Assembly: GCF_019285775.1 (NCBI RefSeq)
Contig: NZ_CP079105.1
Location: forward strand, 2,914,001-2,978,000
DNA: 64,000 nt
Source: Skermania piniformis
Lineage (GTDB): Bacteria; Actinomycetota; Actinomycetes; Mycobacteriales; Mycobacteriaceae
Reading direction: 5' to 3'
A model generated the notes under the pieces. That model was not told where the DNA came from. It made no database searches and was given only the letters and a program-made list of their open reading frames with translations. Both the position numbers and the translations under genes were made by a program. Shown here in pieces: positions 8,507-16,120 of this stretch (its first letter is position 1; the number at the start of each line of letters is the position of its first letter).

Positions 8507-9115
8507 ATGAGCGATCTCGGTGCGGCACCGAAGGGTCGCGAGGCGCGGCGCAGAGAGACCCACCGGCGAGTCCTCGACGCGGCCACCGAGGAGTACCGCG
8601 CTCGCGGCATGGCCGACGCCGACCTGGGCGCGATCATCGCTGCCGCCGGCGTGGCGCGAGGCACCTTCTACTTCCACTTCCCGACCAAGGAGCACGTGCT
8701 GCTCGAGATCGAGGCCCGCGAGGAGAAGCTGATCGCCGAGGAACTGACTCGGTTTCTCGCCGAACCGCACGACCTACGCGACTCGCTCGCCGAGACGATC
8801 CGATCGATCGCCGCCATGGAAACCCGACTCGGCCGGCATCTGTTCAAAGACCTTCTTTCGGTGCACTTCTCGCCGACCCGACCGCTGACCGACGAGTGGC
8901 GTGCGCATCCGGTGATCGGCCTGGTCGCCGGGATGATCCGGGACGCGAACCGATCCGGCGAGGCGGAGACGATGATCGACCCATATCACAGCGCGGTGTT
9001 CTTCCTGTTCGGCCTCTACGGCCTGCTGGCGATCACCACCGGCGCCGCGGTACTGCGCGACACGGTGATCCGGGACTACCTGGACAGCACGCTACGCAGC
9101 CTGCAACCACGATGA
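8507..9115 (+). CDS. TetR/AcrR family transcriptional regulator
   Basis: A 202-residue regulator with a clear TetR helix-turn-helix (LGAIIAAAGVARGTFYFHFPTKEHVLLEIE, about residues 30-60). ATG 8507 is preferred; a GTG directly before it is in frame. It sits 30 bases upstream of the membrane-complex operon that begins at 9146 and is divergent from the thiolase, so it could control either or both. Ligand unknown. Confidence 0.85.
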   Translation: MSDLGAAPKGREARRRETHRRVLDAATEEYRARGMADADLGAIIAAAGVARGTFYFHFPTKEHVLLEIEAREEKLIAEELTRFLAEPHDLRDSLAETIRSIAAMETRLGRHLFKDLLSVHFSPTRPLTDEWRAHPVIGLVAGMIRDANRSGEAETMIDPYHSAVFFLFGLYGLLAITTGAAVLRDTVIRDYLDSTLRSLQPR

Positions 9116-9145
9116 CGACAAATCGGAAATACGAAGGAGAGCACC

Positions 9146-9244
9146 ATGTGGCAGGAGATCGTCCGTCTCGCGTTCGCCTGGGGAGTAATTCTTGCGGTAG
9201 TCGCGTTCTGGTACTGGATCATATCCAATATCGGCACATTCTGA
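9146..9244 (+). CDS. 32-residue single-helix membrane peptide
   Basis: ATG at 9146 follows AAGGAG by six bases, a strong ribosome site. The predicted peptide has a short polar start (MWQEIVR), one hydrophobic helix (about residues 8-28) rich in Trp and Val, and the tail SNIGTF. Its stop shares one base with the VWA gene's start (TGATG), so the pair is translationally coupled. Tiny one-helix subunits of this kind are known from respiratory oxidases and other membrane enzymes. No family recognised. A second, unrelated 39-residue membrane peptide sits in the same operon. Confidence 0.65.
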   Translation: MWQEIVRLAFAWGVILAVVAFWYWIISNIGTF

Positions 9245-10776
9245 TGACCAGCGGCGACAGCAACGACGCCATGTCGGTCGAACGCAGTTACGGGGTAACA
9301 GCGGTCGCGTTCTCCGGGCAACGACGCACCGGCGCCCGACTGATCACCGGTCCACGCCGAGAGTTCGGCCTGAGCCGGGCTCGTCGGGTCGTCGACGTGC
9401 CGTACCCGGTACTGGGTACGGACTGGCGCCGATCAACGGTGACCTGCGGCATCGCCTTGCAATGTGCGCCATCAAAGGACCTGATCGGCGAACACGACCT
9501 GCATGAGCTGGCGCCGAGGCAACTCGCCGCACTCTCGCTGGTCGAGGGCGGCGTCGCAGCCGGCTGGATCGCCGACCGACTGCCTGGCCTGCTGCCGGAG
9601 ATCACCCGCCTCGTCCCCCACCTGGAGATCGCCGACCAGGATCTTACCGGAGCTGAGATCATATCCCGAGCAATCGATCTCGCTCGGTCCAAAACTCCAC
9701 TAACCGGGCATCCGGTGCTCGGCGCACTCCCTCTGCGGGCACCGGCCCGGCGCCCGCTCGCTGCGGCGATCCACCGCACCTACAGCCGAATGCCCTGGAC
9801 ATCGGCTCGCTCGGACGCCAAACGAGCGATGTCGGTACCGGTCGGCGGTGATGGCGGGGTGCGCAACGCCAACCTTCCGCTGCCGAGCCGGCCGGAGAAC
9901 GACGAGCCCGAGATCCGCGCCGACCGGCGCGCCGGGATTCCTTACCCCGAGTGGAACATGTGGACCAAGGCGTTCCTCCCCAACCATGTCGCGGTACTCG
10001 AACGACGGCTCACCACGCAGAGTGGTCCGCTCGGTACAGTGCCACCTGAGATCGGCACCTGGTTCGCCCGAAACACCCACCGCGCGATGCGCAGCGGGCT
10101 TGAGGACGGCTCGGACGTCGACGTGGACCGCTATGTCGCGCACTACCTCGACACCATGACCGGCGAAGCCGGGCCACCACGGATATTCCGCGAGCTCCTT
10201 CCGGTCGCCCGGGACGTCGCCACCGCGGTCCTCCTGGACGGAAGTTCATCGCTCGGCGCACACCAAGGCCGGGCCTTCCAGATCGAGCTGGCCTGCGCCG
10301 GCGCGCTGTCTCGTGCCATGACGCTGACCGGCGAGCACCATGGCATCTTCGTCTTCTCCGGCAATACCCGACACCGGGTCGACGTCGCGTGCCTCAAGGA
10401 TTTCGCCGACCGCCGATTCGTCGATCCTGGTCACCAGGGCCTGCGCGCCGGCGGCTACACCCGGCTCGGCGCGCCGATCCGGCACCTGACCCGACGGCTG
10501 CTCGATCAGCCGGCCGAACGGCGGTTGCTGATCGTGATCGGCGACGGCCTGGTCTCCGACGAGGGCTACGAGGGCCGCTACGCGTGGGCGGACGTAGCGC
10601 ACGCGCTCGAGGAGGCTGAAGAGGCCGGCGTCTGCCTGTACTACATCGGGATCGGGCCCGTCCGGGTCGATCCACTGCCGGAGATCTTCGGCGACCGTCG
10701 ATCCCGCCGACTCCGCCGAGTCGACCAGCTAGCCGAAGTGCTGGCACTGATCCATCGAGAGCTGGTGGCCCGATGA
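9244..10776 (+). CDS. VWA-domain protein, NorD/CbbO type
   Basis: A 510-residue protein with an unassigned N-terminal region and a C-terminal von Willebrand A domain (about residues 320-500). The MIDAS metal site is visible as DGSSS, the threonine in GGYTRLG and GDGLVSDEGYEGRYA. The last segment closely follows NorD/CbbO proteins, which partner a NorQ/CbbQ AAA+ ATPase in maturing or remodelling an enzyme (nitric oxide reductase, Rubisco). The cognate ATPase gene overlaps its end by 4 bases. Neither NorB nor Rubisco is here, so the client is likely the membrane proteins downstream. Start ATG 9244 is fixed by coupling to the 32-residue peptide. Confidence 0.85.
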   Translation: MTSGDSNDAMSVERSYGVTAVAFSGQRRTGARLITGPRREFGLSRARRVVDVPYPVLGTDWRRSTVTCGIALQCAPSKDLIGEHDLHELAPRQLAALSLVEGGVAAGWIADRLPGLLPEITRLVPHLEIADQDLTGAEIISRAIDLARSKTPLTGHPVLGALPLRAPARRPLAAAIHRTYSRMPWTSARSDAKRAMSVPVGGDGGVRNANLPLPSRPENDEPEIRADRRAGIPYPEWNMWTKAFLPNHVAVLERRLTTQSGPLGTVPPEIGTWFARNTHRAMRSGLEDGSDVDVDRYVAHYLDTMTGEAGPPRIFRELLPVARDVATAVLLDGSSSLGAHQGRAFQIELACAGALSRAMTLTGEHHGIFVFSGNTRHRVDVACLKDFADRRFVDPGHQGLRAGGYTRLGAPIRHLTRRLLDQPAERRLLIVIGDGLVSDEGYEGRYAWADVAHALEEAEEAGVCLYYIGIGPVRVDPLPEIFGDRRSRRLRRVDQLAEVLALIHRELVAR

Positions 10777-11603
10777 CCTCGGTAACGAATGACGCCTACC
10801 TCGCCGCCGGCGCCGAGGTCGAGCTCTTCGAATGGGCCTACGCCCAACGCATGCCGATTATCCTCACCGGACCGACCGGCTGCGGCAAGACCCGATTCGT
10901 CGAGCACATGGGTCGGCGGCTCGGCCGCGACGTGGTCACGATCAGCTGCCACGACGACCTGACCAGCGCCGATCTCGTCGGCCGGTTCATGGTCACCGGC
11001 GGGGACGTGGTGTGGACCGACGGCCCGCTCACCAGCGCGGTGAAATCCGGAGCCATCTGCTACCTCGACGAGGTCGTCGAAGCTCGGCACGATTCGCTGG
11101 CGGTGTTGCACTCGCTCACCGATCACCGGCGTACCCTGTTCCTCGATCGAGCCGGCGAGACCGTGCACGCACCAACGACATTCATGCTGGCTTGCTCCTA
11201 CAACCCGGCATACCGAAGCTCCCTGAAGGAGCTCAAACCGTCGTTCCGGCAACGCTTCGTGACCGTCCCGATGGACTACCTGCCCGCCGATCGGGAAGCC
11301 GCCGTGGTGGTGGCCGAGTCCGGCGTCGACATCGCAGTTGCCCAGCGACTGGTGGCCTGTGCCAGAACCATCCGCGACGCCGACGACGTCTTCCATTTCG
11401 AGCCGCCGTCCACCCGGGTACTGGTCGCCGCCGCGCGGTTGATCGCCGCCGGTGCCACCGAACTGGTCGCGGTGCACGCCTGCGTACTGGCGCCGCTGAG
11501 CGGCGACGGCGCGATACACGATGGGCTGCGCGAGATCGCGGCTGCCCACTTTGAACCCACCTCGGATTCCCCGAGCCCACGGAGCAAGGCGGTCCGACCA
11601 TGA
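10773..11603 (+). CDS. AAA+ ATPase of the NorQ/CbbQ (MoxR) type
   Basis: A 276-residue MoxR-clade ATPase with Walker A GPTGCGKT near residue 32, Walker B AICYLDEV near residue 90, and the family's later signatures SYNPAY and LKPSFRQRFV. It would use ATP hydrolysis, together with the VWA protein, to remodel a client enzyme or insert a cofactor. ATGA overlaps on both sides tie it to the VWA gene and to the first five-helix membrane protein. In this family the client is usually encoded next to the chaperone pair. Confidence 0.9.
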   Translation: MTSVTNDAYLAAGAEVELFEWAYAQRMPIILTGPTGCGKTRFVEHMGRRLGRDVVTISCHDDLTSADLVGRFMVTGGDVVWTDGPLTSAVKSGAICYLDEVVEARHDSLAVLHSLTDHRRTLFLDRAGETVHAPTTFMLACSYNPAYRSSLKELKPSFRQRFVTVPMDYLPADREAAVVVAESGVDIAVAQRLVACARTIRDADDVFHFEPPSTRVLVAAARLIAAGATELVAVHACVLAPLSGDGAIHDGLREIAAAHFEPTSDSPSPRSKAVRP

Positions 11604-12292
11604 CCCGCACTCCGGCCTCGGGCCCGACCAGCTACGACCAGCACGAAGCAGACAGCCGTTCCGCGCAGGGCCGCGCGGACCGCTGGATGATCGCCGGGAC
11701 CGGGTTTATGGGCACCTACGTGCTCGGTCTGATCGGACTGCCGCTCTTCCTGCGCGGCGTCTGCCTACAACGCAAGGCACAACAGTCCGGCTATTCGGTC
11801 CGGCCGCTGATGGTCACCCTGATCGGTTATCTGGTCATTCTGGACGCGTTTCTGAACACGGTCGGCTGGGCGCTGGATCTGCTCGCCAGCCATTCGTTGT
11901 TGAACCGGGTCTTCTTCACCACCTGGGGAAACTACGCCGACAACGGGTACTTCTGGCACTACAACGAGCTCTGGATCGGCGGCTCGTCCGCACCCGGCGA
12001 GAAGGGTTGGGAGATCGCCTGCATCTTCGTGGTCTTCCCGATGCGGATCGCCGCCGCCATCGGGTTCCTGCAGATGAAACGATGGGGCCACCAATGGCTC
12101 ACCGTCACCTGCTGGTTCGGCGTGGTCATCTGGGTCGGCTACATCGCCAACATGACGATGTACGCCGACATCCGGTTTACCGGCACGCTCCTGCCGGTCT
12201 TCGGCTGGTGGCTGTACGACATCTTCTACATCACGCCGTTCTTGGCGATCCCCTACCTACACACGGTCAACCGCGAAATCTTCGCGGACTGA
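11600..12292 (+). CDS. Five-helix membrane protein, paralogue A (unknown function)
   Basis: A 230-residue integral membrane protein. A hydrophilic N-terminus of about 28 residues is followed by helices near residues 29-50, 66-90, 130-152, 163-185 and 195-218. A polar loop between helices 2 and 3 is rich in aromatic, acidic and histidine residues ([14 protein letters not shown], then EKGWE); other His residues lie in KRWGHQW and YLHTVNRE. These could bind a metal or substrate, but no family was recognised, and no PmoA, PmoC or oxidase signature was found. Coupled to the ATPase by ATGA. A near copy follows at 12464-13180. Confidence 0.75.
   Translation: MTRTPASGPTSYDQHEADSRSAQGRADRWMIAGTGFMGTYVLGLIGLPLFLRGVCLQRKAQQSGYSVRPLMVTLIGYLVILDAFLNTVGWALDLLASHSLLNRVFFTTWGNYADNGYFWHYNELWIGGSSAPGEKGWEIACIFVVFPMRIAAAIGFLQMKRWGHQWLTVTCWFGVVIWVGYIANMTMYADIRFTGTLLPVFGWWLYDIFYITPFLAIPYLHTVNREIFAD
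11881..12292 (+). repeat. Tandem duplicated segment, copy 1
   Basis: These 412 bases covering the 3' part of membrane paralogue A match 12769-13180 with about 22 mismatches counted by eye (roughly 95% identity) and no gaps; the offset is 888 bases. Upstream of this segment the genes diverge sharply, so the two genes have a conserved 3' half and a diverged 5' half. Confidence 0.85.
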
Positions 12293-12333
12293 TCATCGCT
12301 TCGCCCAGTTGCCCAGGTCCCCCGAGGAGAGCC

Positions 12334-12453
12334 ATGAACGAACAGGACCGCCGGCGCAAACGCGCCCTCATCGTCTTCCAGATAGCCATGTACGGATTCC
12401 TGCTGACGATGTTCCTGATCCAGGTCAACATGCTGATGCACCGAGACTGGTAG
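12334..12453 (+). CDS. 39-residue single-helix membrane peptide
   Basis: ATG 12334 follows GAGGAG. The peptide begins with a very basic stretch (MNEQDRRRKR), then one hydrophobic helix (about residues 12-33) and the tail MHRDW. The positive N-terminus predicts it stays in the cytoplasm. It lies between the two five-helix paralogues, 41 bases after one and 10 bases before the other. It is not similar to the 32-residue peptide at 9146. Probably a small structural subunit of the same membrane complex; this is inference from context. Confidence 0.65.
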   Translation: MNEQDRRRKRALIVFQIAMYGFLLTMFLIQVNMLMHRDW

Positions 12454-12463
12454 GTGAGCGACG

Positions 12464-13180
12464 ATGAACTTCCCGTTTCGGTCCACCTCGGACACCGCCG
12501 GATCGGCGGTCCGATCCGGCGCCGACCAACACGACCAGGCCAGCCGCGACGCGCAGCGTACCGCCGACCGATGGCTGATCAGTGGTACCGCTCTGATGGG
12601 CACGCTGGTGATCGGGTTCGTCGGCTTGCCGATGTTCCTGCGTGGTCTGTATCTGCAGCGTCGGGCGCAGCGGCAGGGTCTTTCAGTGCGCCCCATCATG
12701 GTCACGCTGATCGGCTATCTGGTCATCCTCGACGCGTTCCTGAACAGCATCGGCTGGGTCCTGGACCTGCTCGCCAGCCATTCGTTGTTGAACCGGGTGT
12801 TCTTCACCACGTGGGGAAACATGGTCGACAACGGATACTTCTGGCACTACAACGAACTGTGGATCGGCGGCTCGTCCGCACCCGGCGAGAAGGGTTGGGA
12901 GATCGCCTGCATCTTCGTGGTCTTCCCGATGCGGATCGCCGCCGCGATCGGATTCCTGCAGATGAAACGATGGGGCCACCAATGGCTCACCGTCACCTGC
13001 TGGTTCGGCGTGGTCATCTGGGTCGGCTACATCGCCAACATGACGATGTACGCCGACATCCGGTTCGACGCCACAGTGCTCCCGGTCTTCGGCTGGTGGC
13101 TGTACGACATCTTCTACATCACGCCGTTCTTGGCGATCCCCTACCTGCACACGGTCAATCGCGAGATCTTCGCGGACTGA
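12464..13180 (+). CDS. Five-helix membrane protein, paralogue B (unknown function)
   Basis: A 238-residue paralogue of the protein at 11600-12292 with the same helix plan. From about helix 2's end onward the two proteins are almost identical, including the [20 protein letters not shown] loop, KRWGHQW and the C-terminus NREIFAD. The N-terminal 60 residues differ clearly ([16 protein letters not shown] against MTRTPASGPTSYDQ). Two retained copies in one operon suggest a heteromeric complex rather than spare copies; alternatively a recent duplication still being homogenised. No recognised family. Confidence 0.75.
   Translation: MNFPFRSTSDTAGSAVRSGADQHDQASRDAQRTADRWLISGTALMGTLVIGFVGLPMFLRGLYLQRRAQRQGLSVRPIMVTLIGYLVILDAFLNSIGWVLDLLASHSLLNRVFFTTWGNMVDNGYFWHYNELWIGGSSAPGEKGWEIACIFVVFPMRIAAAIGFLQMKRWGHQWLTVTCWFGVVIWVGYIANMTMYADIRFDATVLPVFGWWLYDIFYITPFLAIPYLHTVNREIFAD
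12769..13180 (+). repeat. Tandem duplicated segment, copy 2
   Basis: Copy 2 of the 412-base segment described for 11881-12292. The match ends exactly at the two stop codons. Differences cluster around the codons after TTWGN and in the last periplasmic or cytoplasmic loop ([10 protein letters not shown] against IRFTGTLLPV). Confidence 0.85.
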
Positions 13181-13206
13181 GCAGCACGCTCCAGGAGCAC
13201 ACCATC

Positions 13207-13632
13207 ATGAGCACATCCCCGCCCCGCCCCACCGCCGACAGCGGTGAGGAACTGCCGCTCGGCACCACCAGCCACTTCGCCCGGATGCACAGCTGGCTCA
13301 AACGCGGCATCCTGGTCTGTCTGGTCGTCCTCGTCGTCGAAGGATCGTTCACCGTTCCCGCGCTGGCGATCTGGTACGGCTTTCCCACACTGTCGCTCAC
13401 CGAGATCTGCGACGAGCTGATGAAGGTGCGCTGGTCGGACGAGACCGCCGAATGCGAGTACCCCTACCCATTACACGGCCCGCCGTTCGGCGGCCGGCCC
13501 GAGGGCGCCGGCCGAACCACCGCCCAGGACGAGTGGGGGGTCCAGCCCGAGCCGGAGTATCCGCGCATCGGCTTCCGGCAACTCGTCCGGAACAAGGAGG
13601 AACGCGAGGCCCGCCAGTCGGGCGGACGGTGA
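13207..13632 (+). CDS. 141-residue single-helix membrane protein (unknown function)
   Basis: The protein has a 32-residue polar N-terminus, one membrane helix (about residues 33-57) and a soluble tail with two cysteines (EICDEL and TAECEYPYP), followed by a proline/glycine-rich stretch and a charged end. It is the last gene of the membrane operon, 26 bases after paralogue B. A basic residue pair before the helix (WLKRG) suggests the N-terminus is cytoplasmic and the tail outside. No family recognised; probably an accessory or anchoring subunit. Confidence 0.65.
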   Translation: MSTSPPRPTADSGEELPLGTTSHFARMHSWLKRGILVCLVVLVVEGSFTVPALAIWYGFPTLSLTEICDELMKVRWSDETAECEYPYPLHGPPFGGRPEGAGRTTAQDEWGVQPEPEYPRIGFRQLVRNKEEREARQSGGR

Positions 13633-13639
13633 CGAAGGG

Positions 13640-13670
13640 CGGATTCTGCTCGTTCAGCGGGCAGAATCCG
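13640..13670. terminator. Hairpin between convergent genes
   Basis: CGGATTCTGC and GCAGAATCCG form a perfect ten-base stem around an 11-base loop. It starts 8 bases after the stop of the membrane operon and covers the last codons of the convergent phosphotransferase gene. There is no T-run, as is common in actinobacteria. A bidirectional terminator is the likely role. Confidence 0.6.
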
Positions 13671-14817
13671 GCCCGATCAGCTCGGCCAGGACAGCGAAAC
13701 TGTCGTACGCGGTAACCGCCGCGACGGCGCGCTCGACACCTACCTGGGAGACCGCGAACGGCTGCATCCGATCCCCGGCCGCCGCCGTGCACACAAAGGC
13801 CAACAGCGGCTCGGTGAGCGCGGCGACGTACAAGGTCCACAATCGGTCACCGGCGACCGCGATGCCCGCCCGCTCCAGCCGTGCGGCGTAGCGCCGGACC
13901 AGGTCCCGCTCGATCCGGCGGAGCAGGCCGGGTTCCACCGACGCGGTCGCGAAGTAGGCGACATCGCGGATACCCACACCGGCGGACGCGACCTGCCAGT
14001 CCAGAAATCCCGGCACGCCGGCCTCGACGAACAGATTGCCCAGATGGGGGTCACCGTGGGTCAGGGTCTGCGGCTGCGCCGCCCAGAACCGGTCGATATC
14101 GGCGCTGCGTTCGAAGAACATCCGGCACGCCCGCTTCGTCTCCGGTGGGACCAGGTCGGCGATGGGCCCGGTGAGCCGACCCAACAGATACCGCCGGATC
14201 AGGTCGCCTACCGCGATCTCGGCCGCCGAGCGGGCGGCCAGGGGGCGCAGGTCGCCGACGAATCGATCGGTGGCCCAGAACCGCGCGTGCAGGTCGGCAA
14301 GCGCGTCGACGACAGCCTCGGCTTCGGCTCGGGTCACCGTGTCCACACAGGTCCGGAACTCGGCTCGGCCGGAGAGATCTTCGAGGATCAGCAGCGAACG
14401 CTTGCGGACCGGATCATGTCGCGCCGCGTAGCATCGCGGCACCCGCACCGGCGCGGCGGCGCCGAGCGCACGGTAGACGAGGACCTCTCGGGCACCCAGG
14501 CGGAAGAGATTCAGCAACACCTGTTGTCCGAAGTCGTGCGGCGGCAACTTCACGAACAACGACTTCGGCAGGTCTGCATCGGAGTCCACGGCGATCCGCG
14601 CACGCGCGGCGGTACCGGAGTCGGCATCGAGGATCCGCAGCGACCGGATCGCCTTCGGCGACAACCCGAGCACGTCGGCCAGCCGGGTCGGGGTCAGTCG
14701 ATCGATCCGCAACGGGATCGACGCGCGGCCGCCGACCGCCCGATCGGCCACGACGCGCGCCGATTCGACTGCGGCGAAGCCGAGGGCACGGACTGTGGAC
14801 GATGCCGGCGGGCTCAC
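13654..14817 (-). CDS. Phosphotransferase family protein (APH/choline-kinase fold)
   Basis: A 387-residue kinase-fold protein. The catalytic loop LTHGDPHLGNLF and metal site FLDWQ mark the aminoglycoside phosphotransferase/ecdysteroid-kinase-like superfamily. Mycobacterial relatives are common in lipid and steroid catabolic clusters with unknown substrates; drug resistance is not implied. It is the distal gene of an operon with P450 (14814; 4-base overlap) and aldehyde dehydrogenase (16121). It may phosphorylate a hydroxylated intermediate, which is inference. Confidence 0.8.
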   Translation of the reverse strand: MSPPASSTVRALGFAAVESARVVADRAVGGRASIPLRIDRLTPTRLADVLGLSPKAIRSLRILDADSGTAARARIAVDSDADLPKSLFVKLPPHDFGQQVLLNLFRLGAREVLVYRALGAAAPVRVPRCYAARHDPVRKRSLLILEDLSGRAEFRTCVDTVTRAEAEAVVDALADLHARFWATDRFVGDLRPLAARSAAEIAVGDLIRRYLLGRLTGPIADLVPPETKRACRMFFERSADIDRFWAAQPQTLTHGDPHLGNLFVEAGVPGFLDWQVASAGVGIRDVAYFATASVEPGLLRRIERDLVRRYAARLERAGIAVAGDRLWTLYVAALTEPLLAFVCTAAAGDRMQPFAVSQVGVERAVAAVTAYDSFAVLAELIGPDSAR

Positions 14818-16070
14818 CCGGGATATCCGGGACGCGGTCGCATCGAGTACCGGACCGGCAGATGTTTGAGCCCGCCGACGAAGGTCGTCGCGATGTATTC
14901 CGCCGAACCGGTCGCCTCGATGGCGTCCAGGCGAGGCAACAACTCGCGAAAGAAGCTGCTCACCTCCAGTCGGGCCAACGCCGCGCCGAGGCAGAAGTGA
15001 ACGCCGAAGCCGAAGGCCAGGTGCTTGTTCGGACTGCGCCCGACATCGAACCGGAACGGGTCGACGAAGATCTCTTCGTCCCGGTTCGCCGACGGGTAGG
15101 ACAACAGCAACGATTCGCCGGCCGCCACCGGCACCCCACGAACGGTGGTATCCACTATGGCGGTGCGCATGAAGGCCTTGACCGGGGTAACCCAGCGAAT
15201 CATCTCCTCGGTCGCCGACGGCAGCAGACCGGGATCGTCGCGGAGCCGCTCGCGCTGGTCCGGATGCTGGAGCAGAGCGTGGAGACCTCCGGCGATCGTC
15301 GCGCTGGTGGTGTCGTGGCCGGCAGTGGCGATGATCGCGTAGTAGGACGCCGTTTCCACATCCGAGAGCGGTTCACCGTCGATTCGGGCATTGGCGATGG
15401 CCGAAGCCAGGTCGCCGGTGGGGTGTTCTCGCCGGGCTCGGGTGAGGGCGTTGAAGTACTCGAACATATCGAGCAGGGCCGCGGTCTGATCTTCCAACGC
15501 CTCGCCCCGTTGCAGCTCGGCGTCGTCGCCACCGAACAACTCCTGAGTCAGCGTCAGCATCCGCGGGAAGTCCGACTCCGGCAACCCGAGAAGCGAAAGA
15601 ATTACGTAGAGCGGGTAATTGACCGCTACCTCGCGAACGAAGTCACACTCCGGGCCGGCGGCGGCCATCGTATCGACGAATCGGTGCGCGAGCTCGTCGA
15701 TCCGTGCCCGCATCGCCCGCATCTCCTTGGGCCCGAACCAGTCGGCGGCGATCGCTCGCACGACGCGATGCTGCGGGTCATCCATGTGGATCAGCGTCCG
15801 GATGATGCCCGCCTCGCTGAGCTGGTCGGCCGCCTCGGTGAACAGCACCGGCCGTGGCCAATTGGTAAACGTCATGTTGGCCCGTTCGATCGCCATCACG
15901 TCCTGGTGCCGTGATATCACCCAGAACGGCCGGTAGTCGGGCACGTCGACCCAGGACACCGGCGCCTCGGCGCGGAGCCGGGCGAGCCCGGCATGCAGCG
16001 CCGACTCGTCGGTGTAGGTCGCCGGATCGGCGAGCGCCCGGGCCGCGTGGTGCGCAGTTCGAGTCGTCAT
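14814..16070 (-). CDS. Cytochrome P450 monooxygenase
   Basis: A 418-residue class I bacterial P450. Visible are the I-helix oxygen-activation motif ATAGHDTTSA, the ExxR region (EEMIRW), and the heme loop FGFGVHFCLGAALAR with the proximal cysteine. Overall pattern (FTNWPRP, GFGVHFCLGA) resembles the mycobacterial CYP125/142-like sterol or lipid hydroxylases, though this is not decisive. It needs a ferredoxin and reductase not encoded in the window. The ATG at 16070 has a GGAGGAGA ribosome site. Co-transcribed with the phosphotransferase and the ALDH. Confidence 0.9.
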   Translation of the reverse strand: MTTRTAHHAARALADPATYTDESALHAGLARLRAEAPVSWVDVPDYRPFWVISRHQDVMAIERANMTFTNWPRPVLFTEAADQLSEAGIIRTLIHMDDPQHRVVRAIAADWFGPKEMRAMRARIDELAHRFVDTMAAAGPECDFVREVAVNYPLYVILSLLGLPESDFPRMLTLTQELFGGDDAELQRGEALEDQTAALLDMFEYFNALTRARREHPTGDLASAIANARIDGEPLSDVETASYYAIIATAGHDTTSATIAGGLHALLQHPDQRERLRDDPGLLPSATEEMIRWVTPVKAFMRTAIVDTTVRGVPVAAGESLLLSYPSANRDEEIFVDPFRFDVGRSPNKHLAFGFGVHFCLGAALARLEVSSFFRELLPRLDAIEATGSAEYIATTFVGGLKHLPVRYSMRPRPGYPG

Positions 16071-16120
16071 CGACGTCTCCTCCGTCGTTCGTCACCGCAG
16101 TTGTTCGTCACCGCAGTCGT

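Noticed and set aside
11600-13180. Assignment of the membrane pair as a copper membrane monooxygenase (PmoA/AmoA or PmoC type) or a NorE/CoxC-type oxidase subunit
   Set aside because: Operon layout invites it, but no signature residues or helix wording of those families could be recognised, and no PmoB-like periplasmic protein is encoded.
11881-13180. Insertion sequence or transposon-mediated duplication
   Set aside because: No transposase, terminal inverted repeats or target-site duplication is visible near the duplicated segments.
13654-14817. Antibiotic-resistance aminoglycoside phosphotransferase
   Set aside because: Only the general kinase fold is shared; the operon context (P450 and aldehyde dehydrogenase) and family pattern point to small-molecule catabolism.
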